Assembly: GCA_023410295.1 (NCBI GenBank)
Contig: JAEYPY010000192.1
Span: 1-16,135, forward strand
Direction: 5' to 3'
DNA length: 16,135 nucleotides
Source of the DNA: Pseudomonadota bacterium
GTDB taxonomy: Bacteria > Pseudomonadota > Alphaproteobacteria > Caulobacterales > Aquidulcibacteraceae
The position numbers and the translations under genes were made by a program. Position 1 is the first letter of the stretch, and the number at the start of each line of letters is the position of its first letter. The notes beneath the pieces are model-generated. The model made no database searches. It saw only the letters and a program-made list of their open reading frames with translations, and had not been told where the DNA came from. Shown in pieces: positions 6,600-13,779 of the stretch.

Positions 6600-6968
6600 T
6601 CAGTAGAGCCGGCCGCCTTCGAGCGCGGGACGATCGACGTTCAAGAGCACGACATTGCCGTTGCGGTCCGGGAAGCCGAGGCAGAGCACTTCGCTCATGA
6701 ACTTGCCGATCTGCTTCGGCTCGAAGTTCACCACCGCGGCGACGCGACGGCCGAGCAATTCGCCGATGTCGTAATTCTGCGTCACCTGCGCGCTCGACTT
6801 CTTGACGCCAAGCGGATCGCCGAAATCGATCCAGAGTTGATAGGCGGCCTTCTTGGCTTCCTCGAACACCTTCACATCGACGATGGTGCCAAGGCGGATG
6901 TCCACCTTGAGGAAGTCCTCGAAGGAAATGATCGGCAGGCGCGCATTGTTTTGCGGATCGTCGGCCAT
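6600..6968 (-). CDS. csaA: CsaA, tRNA-binding-domain chaperone-like protein
   Basis: A 122-residue protein spanning a single OB-fold EMAP/tRNA-binding domain, the full length normal for CsaA plus a short N-terminal tail. Characteristic stretches are ISFEDFLKVDIRLGTI near the start, GVKKSSAQVTQNY in the middle, and VVNFEPKQIGKFMSEVLCLGF, with LDRP-like NVDRPALEGGRLY at the end. CsaA is a cytoplasmic homodimer that binds tRNA and, in Bacillus, has been tied to export chaperone activity; its exact role in alphaproteobacteria is unclear. The gene lies 17 nt after xseB and is probably the last gene of the HDAC-phosphatase-xseB-csaA transcript. Confidence 0.93.
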   Translation of the reverse strand: MADDPQNNARLPIISFEDFLKVDIRLGTIVDVKVFEEAKKAAYQLWIDFGDPLGVKKSSAQVTQNYDIGELLGRRVAAVVNFEPKQIGKFMSEVLCLGFPDRNGNVVLLNVDRPALEGGRLY

Positions 6969-6985
6969 GAACTTGTCTCTTCTCC

Positions 6986-7231
6986 CTATTGGCCGAGCTT
7001 TGCCGGCTCCGTGCGCGGCCCGTCCGGCCCCATCACGATCTGATCGACTTCGAGCTGCGCGTCCTTGAGCTGCGCTTCGCAGCGAGCGCGGAGCGCGGCG
7101 CCCCGCTTATAGATGCGGATCGAGTCCGCCAGCGGCACGTCGCCCCGCTCGAGATGGGTGACGATCTTTTCCAGTTCAGCCAGAGAATCCTCAAAGGAGA
7201 GGCTGGCGGGATCTGCAGCGGACTGAGTCAT
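6986..7231 (-). CDS. xseB: Exodeoxyribonuclease VII small subunit
   Basis: An 81-residue protein from the ATG at 7231 (MTQSAADPASLSFEDSLAEL). The start twelve codons upstream (7267) adds a non-conserved basic stretch and is less likely. The conserved XseB core is seen as SFEDSLAELEKIVTHLE, GDVPLADSIRIYKRG and LRARCEAQLKDAQ, a helical hairpin that packs on the XseA large subunit. With XseA (not in this window) it makes exonuclease VII, which degrades single-stranded DNA from both ends into oligonucleotides during mismatch repair and similar processes. In many alphaproteobacteria xseB sits beside an HDAC-like gene and upstream of ispA/dxs. Here a phosphatase separates it from the HDAC-like gene and csaA follows instead. 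Confidence 0.93.
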   Translation of the reverse strand: MTQSAADPASLSFEDSLAELEKIVTHLERGDVPLADSIRIYKRGAALRARCEAQLKDAQLEVDQIVMGPDGPRTEPAKLGQ

Positions 7232-7294
7232 GGCACTGAAAATATGGGGTCTAACGCGGCGAAACAACGGAAACTGCCGTTCGCAGGTGCAGTA

Positions 7295-7912
7295 TTACTT
7301 CACTTTCTCGTAGCGGCGGTACGACCAGTAATCGTCGCGGCCGTCCTCCACTTCGCGCCAGCCCTGGGCTTTCAGGATCGGGCGCATCATGCGGTTGAAC
7401 CAGCCGTGGGCGCACAGGAGCACATTCTGCCCCCGCAGCGCCTGTGCGGTAAGTGTCGCAACGGCAGCCTCAGCACGGACCTCGGCCTGACGGCGAGACT
7501 CCATTCCATCATGCATGCCCAGCCACCAGGCGATGCGGGACCAGACCCCCCAGGCCCGCGGACTGCGCCTGCCCAAGATCGGCGGCGGCGGCAGCGGCGC
7601 TTCGATGAAGACCGGGTCTGTAATGATCTGACGGCCGCCCGCCACCAATTCGGCGGTGTGGATGGCGCGCGGCAAAGTCGAAGCGAAAATAACGTCGCTT
7701 CCTTCGGCCAGACGCACCAAGTCAGGCGGCGGCCGTTCATCGGGGTGCAGCTGGGCGCGATCGTAATTCGCCCACCACTCACGGTAGCCGTGGCGGTTGA
7801 GGCGAACTTTGCGGTCAAGGTGCGGCTGGCCGTGCCGCGCGATAACGATCGTACCGATCTTCGCGGCTGAACGGCGATCCAGCGTCTCGTCGGGCGCCAT
7901 GGTCGTCGTCAT
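7295..7912 (-). CDS. Histidine phosphatase family protein (phosphoglycerate mutase-like)
   Basis: A 205-residue protein of the branch-1 histidine phosphatase fold. The phospho-accepting histidine is in IARHGQP (RHG at 26-28). A phosphate-binding Arg lies in ASTLPRAIHTAE, and the second catalytic His is His169 in LCAHGWFNR. The usual Glu of the acid position may be one of the two in FIEAPLP or nearby. Substrate cannot be read from the sequence: members include phosphoglycerate mutases, cobalamin-pathway phosphatases and SixA-type protein phosphatases. The C-terminus is Tyr/Arg-rich (DDYWSYRRYEKVK). A second in-frame ATG four codons in (7900) is an alternative start. It lies 45 nt after the HDAC gene and 63 nt before xseB on the same strand. 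Confidence 0.88.
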   Translation of the reverse strand: MTTTMAPDETLDRRSAAKIGTIVIARHGQPHLDRKVRLNRHGYREWWANYDRAQLHPDERPPPDLVRLAEGSDVIFASTLPRAIHTAELVAGGRQIITDPVFIEAPLPPPPILGRRSPRAWGVWSRIAWWLGMHDGMESRRQAEVRAEAAVATLTAQALRGQNVLLCAHGWFNRMMRPILKAQGWREVEDGRDDYWSYRRYEKVK

Positions 7913-7957
7913 TCTGACCCTTCGCGCGCCTGGACGCCCCCTCCCCTCGAGCGGGTC

Positions 7958-8878
7958 TCACGCGCGTTGAAGCGCCTCCAGGTATGCCGCGGCGGACCTG
8001 GCGAGCGCGGGCAAGTCGTACCCGCCCTCCAGAGTCGAGACAAGCTTGCCCGCGCAGTGCCGGCGCGCGAGCGCCTTAAGTTCCTGCCCCGCCCAGGCGA
8101 AATCGGCCTCCTCCAGCTCCATCTGCGCGAGCGGGTCGGCCTTGTGCGCATCGAAGCCGGCCGAGACCAGAATCAACTCCGGCGCGAACGCATCGAGCGC
8201 CGGCAGCACACGGCTCTCCATCGCGCGGCGCCATGCGGCGCTGCCCGCGCCTGGCGGTAATGGCGCGTTGACGACGTTGTGCGCAGCGCCTGTCTCGTTC
8301 GCCGCGCCGGTGCCGGGATAGAGCGGCGCCTGGTGCGTCGAAGCGAAGAAGATGCGGCCGTCCTTCTCTGCGACCGTCTGCGTACCGTTGCCGTGGTGCA
8401 CATCGAAATCCACCACGGCGACCTTGCTGAGCCCCTGCGCGTCGAGCGCGTGCAAGGCGGCGATGGCGACATTGTTGAAGATGCAAAAGCCCATCGGCGC
8501 GAGCGGCTCAGCGTGATGCCCGGGCGGACGCACGGCGCAAAAGGCCATGTCGTCCTCGCCCTTCACCACCGCGTCGACAGCAGCAACGCATGCACCCGCG
8601 GCGCGATAAACCGCCTCGCGCGAACCCGCGGAAATGTAGGTGTCGGGATCGAGCCGCACGCGCGCGTCCTGTGCTTCCGCAAACGCCGGCTCCAGCGCTT
8701 CAACGAGGCGTTGCGGGTGGACACGCGCAATGGCTTCAACATGCGCCATTGGCGCCTCGCGCCGATCGAATGTCATTACCTCCAGCGCGTCGAGCACAGC
8801 TTGCAGCCGGCCTGCGTGTTCAGGATGGCCGGGCGGCGCTTCGTGACGCAGCATCGAGGGATGCGTATAGAGCAACAT
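7958..8878 (-). CDS. Histone deacetylase family protein (class II-like amidohydrolase)
   Basis: A 306-residue zinc amidohydrolase of the HDAC/acetylpolyamine amidohydrolase family, full length. The N-terminus LLYTHPSMLRHEAPPGHPEH is typical. The catalytic His pair is in RPPGHHAE (117-124). Zinc ligands are Asp159 and His161 (DFDVHHGNGT) and Asp243 (SAGFDAH). The transition-state Tyr is Tyr287 in LEGGYD. All key residues are intact, so it should be an active deacetylase. Bacterial members act on acetylated polyamines, acetoin-related or other small amides, and possibly protein acetyl-lysine; the true substrate is unknown here. Start is the ATG at 8878. It is 42 nt downstream of a secreted-protein gene and first in the likely operon with the phosphatase, xseB and csaA. 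Confidence 0.93.
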   Translation of the reverse strand: MLLYTHPSMLRHEAPPGHPEHAGRLQAVLDALEVMTFDRREAPMAHVEAIARVHPQRLVEALEPAFAEAQDARVRLDPDTYISAGSREAVYRAAGACVAAVDAVVKGEDDMAFCAVRPPGHHAEPLAPMGFCIFNNVAIAALHALDAQGLSKVAVVDFDVHHGNGTQTVAEKDGRIFFASTHQAPLYPGTGAANETGAAHNVVNAPLPPGAGSAAWRRAMESRVLPALDAFAPELILVSAGFDAHKADPLAQMELEEADFAWAGQELKALARRHCAGKLVSTLEGGYDLPALARSAAAYLEALQRA

Positions 8879-8920
8879 GCGCGCGATGTAGCGCGCCGCG
8901 CCGCACGCGCCTAGCCCGCG

Positions 8921-9385
8921 TTATTGCGGCGTCTGGCAGCGCTCGGCTTCGAAGCGCTGCGTCAGCGCCATCAGTCGCTCTTGATCGAGCCCCGCCATGG
9001 AATTTTGCAGCCGCTCCTGCTGCGCATTCATGCGCGCTTGGTTCTCGCTCATCTGGCGCTGACCATTCGCCGCTTGCGCAGCCTGCCCCGCCATGCAGGC
9101 CATGCTCGCGCCCGGCAGCGAACACGCGATACCCATGCCGACCCCGGCCGCCATGTTGGCGCGCGCTTGCGACTCCGCTGCACGGCGCTCTTCGTCCATG
9201 CGCTGCGCTTCGGCGCCAAACTCGGGATCAAGCTGCGCGTTCATGCGCTGGCCGGCCACCATCAGCTCGGCCTGCATCTCATCGCAATTCATCGACTCCA
9301 CAGGCGCCAATGCGCCGTCCTGCGCCAGCGCCGGCGCGGCGAATGCGATCGCGAAAGCTGTGGAAGCAAGCAAGGACTTCATCAT
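8921..9385 (-). CDS. Small secreted Met/Gln-rich protein of unknown function
   Basis: A 154-residue protein. The start is placed at 9385 (MMKSLLAS) because GGAGG lies 9 nt upstream; the second Met at 9382 is equally possible. Longer in-frame reading upstream would overlap the 23-codon ORF region and bury the signal peptide. A signal peptide ends at about ALA/Q (residues 21/22). The mature part has Cys34 and Cys150 near its ends, a small central Gly/Ala/Met segment (about 78-105) with Cys88 and Cys97, and flanking charged helices rich in Gln, Arg and Glu (QRMDEERRAAESQARAN, QARMNAQQERLQNSM) that could form a coiled coil. Two disulfides are conceivable. I do not recognise a family. It is a periplasmic or secreted protein by signal only. 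Confidence 0.75.
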   Translation of the reverse strand: MMKSLLASTAFAIAFAAPALAQDGALAPVESMNCDEMQAELMVAGQRMNAQLDPEFGAEAQRMDEERRAAESQARANMAAGVGMGIACSLPGASMACMAGQAAQAANGQRQMSENQARMNAQQERLQNSMAGLDQERLMALTQRFEAERCQTPQ

Positions 9386-9438
9386 GACGACGGCCCTCCA
9401 AGCGCGCGAGTTTAGAGCAGCGCGCGCCGATGCGATAG

Positions 9439-9510
9439 TTAAAGAAGAAACGAGCGGCTGAGCGCGAAGGGCTTCAGCAACCAGGCGAAGAAGCTGCAGA
9501 GGTTCCGCAT
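9439..9510 (-). CDS. Candidate 23-residue hydrophobic peptide ORF
   Basis: Reads MRNLCSFFAWLLKPFALSRS plus FLL, then TAA. The evidence for translation is a very good ribosome-binding site (GAGGGAGGA, 5 nt before the ATG at 9510) and its position 53 nt upstream of the secreted-protein gene on the same strand. The peptide is hydrophobic and aromatic with two basic residues, long enough for one short membrane helix. It may be a membrane micropeptide or a leader peptide controlling the downstream gene. The start codon lies inside one arm of a hairpin (see 9504-9538). No homologue is known to me, and random occurrence is possible. Confidence 0.4.
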   Translation of the reverse strand: MRNLCSFFAWLLKPFALSRSFLL

Positions 9511-9538
9511 CACATCCTCCCTCAGGGTTTGATGCGGA
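9504..9538 (-). promoter_or_regulatory. Hairpin enclosing the RBS and start codon of the 23-codon ORF
   Basis: TCCGCATCA (9504-9512) and TGATGCGGA (9530-9538) are perfect 9-base complements separated by 17 bases. In the minus-strand RNA the 3' arm carries the AUG of the 23-codon ORF. The loop carries its Shine-Dalgarno, itself able to pair in part with a CCCT just before it. Such a structure would limit ribosome access until melted or bound; that role is inference. Confidence 0.5.
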
Positions 9539-9594
9539 TGAAAGGCTGCGCCCCGCATACTGAACGCCCGCGCGCGTCATCGCTCAGAGATGAT

Positions 9595-10077
9595 TCAGAA
9601 CGCGCGTTTTCCGAAACGTAAGCTACGCTCGCCGCGGGCAACTAAATTCGACTTGGGCATGATGCCCTGCGCCTCCACGACCGCAGCACAGAGCCGCTCA
9701 GCTGGCGCAGCCTCCGGCATGGAAAAATCAGCGCCGGCAGAACGCGCCAGGACGTCACCGAAGCCAAAACGTCCCTCCGGCGTCAGCGCAATAATGACGG
9801 CGCGACGGCGGCGCGCGCGCATCCGCCGGATCAGGTCGAGCCCGTTAGCGTCCGGCAGCGCCACATTGATCAGCGCTGCCTGGGCGTTGAGCTGATCAGT
9901 CATGAACGCGCCCACAACGCCGCTGCCAGTCTCGTGTGTGGCGTAGCCCATAGCGCGGAGCGCGCTGGCGAGCTTGCTGCGCGCAGCCTCGTTGGCCTCG
10001 ATCACGCACGCCGTGCCGCGCCATGGCTGTTGCGCCTGTGGCCGGGTGCGGGCCGACCATTCCAATGATGCACCCAT
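9595..10077 (-). CDS. Degenerate (pseudo-)receiver domain protein
   Basis: A 160-residue protein. Residues about 22-135 follow the CheY-like receiver plan: ACVIEANEAARSKLASAL, then ALINVALPDANGLDLIRRMR, then VIIALT, then SAGADFSMPEA. The key sites are altered. The acidic pair is Glu27-Ala28 instead of Asp-Asp, the phospho-acceptor position is Asn71, and the conserved Lys before Pro is Met120. Only the switch Thr99 remains. It is therefore unlikely to be phosphorylated in the usual way and may work as a constitutive or ligand-responsive binding module. No output domain follows, only about 25 basic residues. The start at 10077 has GAGGA 7 nt upstream. It is transcribed divergently from the M1 peptidase, and no histidine kinase is nearby. 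Confidence 0.8.
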   Translation of the reverse strand: MGASLEWSARTRPQAQQPWRGTACVIEANEAARSKLASALRAMGYATHETGSGVVGAFMTDQLNAQAALINVALPDANGLDLIRRMRARRRRAVIIALTPEGRFGFGDVLARSAGADFSMPEAAPAERLCAAVVEAQGIMPKSNLVARGERSLRFGKRAF

Positions 10078-10330
10078 CGTTTCGTCCTCGTGGTTGCAAC
10101 GCCCTCCTGCAACTGCAACGAGCAGTGCCCGGCCTTGCTCCCGTCAAAAGATCACCAATGCGGCGATAACGTTATGATTTATTGACGTTTTCCGACCGGC
10201 CGCGGCACTCGATACCGGCTCGCGTGCGGAGCCAGTCCCAAGTGCGACTGTTGCCGTTCAGCGAAAACCGTTTGCGCGCGTCTTTGCGCGCCGCGAAGAA
10301 CGCCCCCGATAGTTTGGGGAACCTCTAGAC
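10078..10330. promoter_or_regulatory. Divergent intergenic region, pseudo-receiver / M1 peptidase
   Basis: It contains a palindromic GTTGCAAC (10093-10100) followed by tandem TGCAAC copies (10108-10119), a perfect 10-base palindrome ATAACGTTAT (10166-10175) next to the most AT-rich part, and a 9-base direct repeat TTTGCGCGC (10271-10279 and 10283-10291) 40-60 bases before the peptidase start. GGGGA (10316-10320) is the likely peptidase ribosome-binding site. I cannot assign -35/-10 boxes with confidence. Confidence 0.4.
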
Positions 10331-12961
10331 ATGAAATTCAGACCCTTCGTGGTGGCCGCGCTCCTGCTGGCCGGCCTCGCCGCCCCGTCTGCGGCTCAGC
10401 AAACCCAGCGCGCCTGGTTCGAGGGCGGCCCGACGCCGCTCCGTTATGACCTGGCGCTGACGCCCGACGCCGAAGCTGGGACCTTCACCGGCGACGTCAC
10501 CGTCACCATCCGCGCCGATGAAGAATTGGCCGCTGTGACGATGAACGCGCTCGGCCTCGAGGTCACCCGCGCCACCATCGACAACCAGGCCGCGACCGCG
10601 ACGCTGAACGAAGAAGCCCAAACGCTGACCGTGACGCCGCGCCGTCCGCTGCGCGCCGGCGAACACCGTGTCCGCATCGAATACAACGGCACGATCCTCG
10701 ACGATCCCTACGGTCTCTTCCGCGTTCAGTACCAGGACGACCAGGGTCAGACCCGCCGCGCCATCACCACGCAATTCGAACCGGCCGATGCGCGCCGCAT
10801 GCTCCCGCTCTGGGACCAGCCGAACCGCCGCGCCGTGTTCGCGCTGACCGTCACGCACCCGACGGACCAGATGGCCATCGGCAACATGCCGGCTGCGCGT
10901 AGCGAAGCGCTCGCCAATGGCCTGACGCGCACCACGTTCCAAGACAGCCCCTCGATGCCGAGCTATCTGCTCTTCCTCGCGGTCGGCGATTTTGAGCGCG
11001 TCACGCGCGATGTCGACGGCGTTGAACTTGGCGTGGTTGTCCGCCGCGGCCAAACCCACCGCGCGCAGTACGCGTTGCAGGCGGGCGAGGAATCGCTGCG
11101 CTACTTCACTGAATATTTCGGCATCCGTTATCCGCTGCCGAAGCTCGACATGGTCGCCGTCCCAGGCGCCGGCGGCTTTGCCGCGATGGAGAACTGGGGC
11201 GCCATCCTCTACTTCGACCAATACCTGTTGCTCGATGACGACCGCTCGAACGAAGGCGACCGCCAGTTCGTGTGGGCGGTCGTTGCCCACGAAATCGCAC
11301 ACCAATGGTTCGGCAACCTCGTCACCATGACCTGGTGGGACGACCTTTGGCTGAATGAAGGCTTCGCCTCGTGGATGGCGGCCAAGGCCGTCGCGCACGT
11401 GCACCCCGATTGGCAGCCCTGGCACGCCCAGCTGACCGACGGCACCGCCGGCGCCATGTCGCTCGACGCGCGCATCGGCACGCACCCGATCGTGCAGACC
11501 ATCAACACGATCGACGAAGCCAACCTCGCCTTCGACCAGATCACCTACGAAAAGGGCCTCGCCGTCATCCGCATGCTCGAAGCGTATGTGGGCGAAGAAG
11601 ACTTCCGTCGCGGCGTGCGCGACTATCTGAACTCGCGCCTTTACGGCAACGCGCGCACCGAAGATCTCTGGACCGCGGTGCAAGCAGCCTCGGGCCAGCC
11701 GATCCTCGACATCGCCCGCAACTTCACCACGCAGCAGGGCTTCCCGGTTCTGAGCGTCACCAGCGCCGATTGCCGCCGCCAGCGCAACAACGGGACCATC
11801 AACATCACTCAGCGCCGCTTCGCGCTGGACGATGAATCCCGCACTAACGAAACCTGGGCGGTGCCGGTGGTGGCGCAGCGTGTCGGCGGCCAGCCGATTC
11901 GCGCGGTGCTGCCGCGCGAAGGCGCAGCCTCGGTCGATGTTGGGTCGTGCGGCACGTATCTCGTGAACGCCGGCCAGAGCGGTTATTTTCGCGTGCTCTA
12001 CGACAACGCCAACTTTGAGCGTCTCGTCCGCGAGTTCGGTTCGCTCGATAGCATCAACCAGCTCGGCCTGCTCGGCGATTACTGGGCCTTCGGCCGCAGC
12101 GGCGATGCGCCGATGACGAACTACCTCGAACTCGCCCGCGCTGTGCCGGCCGACGCCGATCCGTTCGTGCTGGGCGATATCGCCGGCGCGCTGACGACGC
12201 TCGCCGGCTACGCCAGCGAACGTCCGAGCGAAGCCTCGGTGAAGGCCTACGCCCGCGCCCGCCTCGCGCCAATGCTGCAACGAGTCGGCTGGGACACGCG
12301 CCCCACGGATACCTCCAACGTCATCCAGCTGCGCGCCGCGCTGATCGCGCAGCTCGGCGGCCTGGGCGATGAAGCGGTGATCGCCGAAGCGCGCCGCCGT
12401 GTGGCTGCGTCGGAAACCGATCCCTCGGTGCTGCCGGCCGGCATCCGCGACGCGGTCTTCGGCGTCTACGCCGCCAACGCGACGCCCGCGCAGTACGAAG
12501 AACTGCTCGCGGCCGCCCGCAACGCCACCGACTTCGTCGAACAACGCCGCGCCTGGCGCCGTGTCGCCGCGGCCAAGGACGAAGCGCTGGCGCAACGCAC
12601 GCTGCAGCTGGTCCTGGGCGAGGAGATTCCGCGTCAGCTCCGCACCGGCACGCTCGTTTGGGTCACCGGTTCGCACCCGCAGATGGGCTGGGATTTCTTG
12701 GTCGCCAACCGTCCCGCGATCGAAGCGCTGCTCGATCCGCTGTCGCGGCTTGAGTACCCGACCGGCATCGCCGGCCAGAGCTCCGATCCGGCCATGGCCG
12801 ACGCGCTGATCGAATATGCGCGCGACTTCCCGGCCGGCGCTCAGCCGCAAATCCAAAGCACGGCGGCGAACATTCGCCTCCGGGCCCGCACCATCGAGCA
12901 ATCGATGCCGGCGGTTGAGCAATGGATCGCCCGCAACGGCCGCGCCACGCGCAGTCGCTAA
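10331..12961 (+). CDS. Secreted M1 family zinc aminopeptidase (ERAP-type)
   Basis: An 876-residue protein with an N-terminal signal peptide (to about AAPSAAQ, residue 22). The M1 signature is complete: exopeptidase loop AAMEN (284-288, GAMEN variant), zinc site HEIAH (320-324) with third ligand Glu343 in WLNEGFAS, and catalytic Tyr406 in ITYEKG. The order is a beta-rich N-domain, the thermolysin-like catalytic domain, a beta sandwich, and a helical ERAP1_C-like domain from about residue 560 to the end. It removes N-terminal residues from peptides, presumably in the periplasm or outside the cell as part of peptide scavenging. The length fits the aminopeptidase N/ERAP-like group and not the LTA4H group. 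It is monocistronic, ending at a strong terminator. Confidence 0.95.
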   Translation: MKFRPFVVAALLLAGLAAPSAAQQTQRAWFEGGPTPLRYDLALTPDAEAGTFTGDVTVTIRADEELAAVTMNALGLEVTRATIDNQAATATLNEEAQTLTVTPRRPLRAGEHRVRIEYNGTILDDPYGLFRVQYQDDQGQTRRAITTQFEPADARRMLPLWDQPNRRAVFALTVTHPTDQMAIGNMPAARSEALANGLTRTTFQDSPSMPSYLLFLAVGDFERVTRDVDGVELGVVVRRGQTHRAQYALQAGEESLRYFTEYFGIRYPLPKLDMVAVPGAGGFAAMENWGAILYFDQYLLLDDDRSNEGDRQFVWAVVAHEIAHQWFGNLVTMTWWDDLWLNEGFASWMAAKAVAHVHPDWQPWHAQLTDGTAGAMSLDARIGTHPIVQTINTIDEANLAFDQITYEKGLAVIRMLEAYVGEEDFRRGVRDYLNSRLYGNARTEDLWTAVQAASGQPILDIARNFTTQQGFPVLSVTSADCRRQRNNGTINITQRRFALDDESRTNETWAVPVVAQRVGGQPIRAVLPREGAASVDVGSCGTYLVNAGQSGYFRVLYDNANFERLVREFGSLDSINQLGLLGDYWAFGRSGDAPMTNYLELARAVPADADPFVLGDIAGALTTLAGYASERPSEASVKAYARARLAPMLQRVGWDTRPTDTSNVIQLRAALIAQLGGLGDEAVIAEARRRVAASETDPSVLPAGIRDAVFGVYAANATPAQYEELLAAARNATDFVEQRRAWRRVAAAKDEALAQRTLQLVLGEEIPRQLRTGTLVWVTGSHPQMGWDFLVANRPAIEALLDPLSRLEYPTGIAGQSSDPAMADALIEYARDFPAGAQPQIQSTAANIRLRARTIEQSMPAVEQWIARNGRATRSR

Positions 12962-12984
12962 GCGAACGCCAAACTGAACTAGAG

Positions 12985-13014
12985 AAAGCGGCCCCCTCTC
13001 GGGGCCGCTTTTTT
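12985..13014 (+). terminator. Rho-independent terminator of the M1 peptidase gene
   Basis: AAAGCGGCCCC (12985-12995) pairs with GGGGCCGCTTT (13001-13011) around a CTCTC loop, and the T-run continues to 13014. It starts 24 nt after the peptidase stop. The run overlaps the stop codon of the convergent isomerase gene (13013-13015). On the minus strand the stem is followed by TTTCTCTAG, so it may also stop that transcript, less well. Confidence 0.92.
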
Positions 13015-13762
13015 ATTTGCGCTGCAGGAAGGCCGCGAACGCCGCAATCGCTTCGGGCGATTTGAGACGCTCGGCAAAAATCTCGCCCTCATGTTGCATG
13101 CGCGCGAGCAAAGCCTCGCGGTCGCGCATCAGCTTCTTGGTGAGGCGCATTGATTGCGGCGGCTTCGACGCCAGCGTCGCCGCCGCCGCGCGCGCCCGCG
13201 GCTCGACTTCCGCACTCGGCAGCGCCGCATTCGCGAGGCCCCACGCCGCCGCGTCTTTGCCCATCAGCGGCTCACCCAGTCCGAACAACGCAAACGCGCG
13301 CGTATGCCCAAGCCGCTCCACCATGGTTAGGCTCGATGCATTCTCCGGGACGACGCCCAGATCTATGAACGGCACCGTGAGGCGCGCATCCTCGGCGACA
13401 TAGACCAGATCGCACTGAAACAGCATGGTCGTGCCAACGCCGACAGCGTGCCCCTGCACCGCCGCGACGATCGGCTTCTCCGCCTTGATCACTTCTTCCA
13501 GGAAGCGCCCGACATGCCGCGGCCCTTCGAATGCGCCCATGGATTGCGCGGCGAAATCCTTGATGTCGTTGCCGGCGGAGAAGAAGTCGCCGTTCGACGC
13601 GAAGAGGATCGCCCGCACGGCATCGTCGCGGCCAGCCTCGGCCACAGCGTCCGCCATCACGCCGTACATCGCGTTGGTGATCGCGTTCTTCTTGTCCGGC
13701 CGGTTGAAGCGGATTTCCATCACCGCGCCATCGCGCGAGACGATGATGTGCTCTTCGCTCAT
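13013..13762 (-). CDS. Enoyl-CoA hydratase/isomerase family, Eci2-like
   Basis: A 249-residue crotonase-fold protein. Oxyanion-hole segments are FSAGND (61-66) and GHAVGVGTTM (about 105-113). The active-site stretch is VVPENASSLTMVERLG with Glu140. The FSAGND and PENASS motifs resemble the PEGCSS-type site of delta3,delta2-enoyl-CoA isomerases (Eci2/PECI), where that Glu is the single catalytic base, more than the two-Glu site of true hydratases. The likely reaction is moving a double bond from position 3 to 2 in unsaturated acyl-CoAs so they can enter beta-oxidation. Substrate chain length cannot be judged. Start at 13762 has a GGAG upstream. It follows the YadH-like permease gene by 17 nt, so it is probably co-transcribed with the ABC genes, though a functional link is not obvious. 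Confidence 0.88.
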   Translation of the reverse strand: MSEEHIIVSRDGAVMEIRFNRPDKKNAITNAMYGVMADAVAEAGRDDAVRAILFASNGDFFSAGNDIKDFAAQSMGAFEGPRHVGRFLEEVIKAEKPIVAAVQGHAVGVGTTMLFQCDLVYVAEDARLTVPFIDLGVVPENASSLTMVERLGHTRAFALFGLGEPLMGKDAAAWGLANAALPSAEVEPRARAAAATLASKPPQSMRLTKKLMRDREALLARMQHEGEIFAERLKSPEAIAAFAAFLQRK

Positions 13763-13779
13763 GACCTGCTCCGAAAGGC

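Noticed and set aside
7266..7281. Small inverted repeat AACGG/CCGTT between the phosphatase gene and xseB
   Set aside because: Only five base pairs with no T-run; expected by chance and not enough to call a terminator.
10325..12922. An 865-codon open frame antisense to the M1 peptidase
   Set aside because: It is the mirror of a strongly codon-biased GC-rich gene; the translation is Arg/Ala/His/Gly-rich with no motif, while the sense frame has a complete M1 active site.
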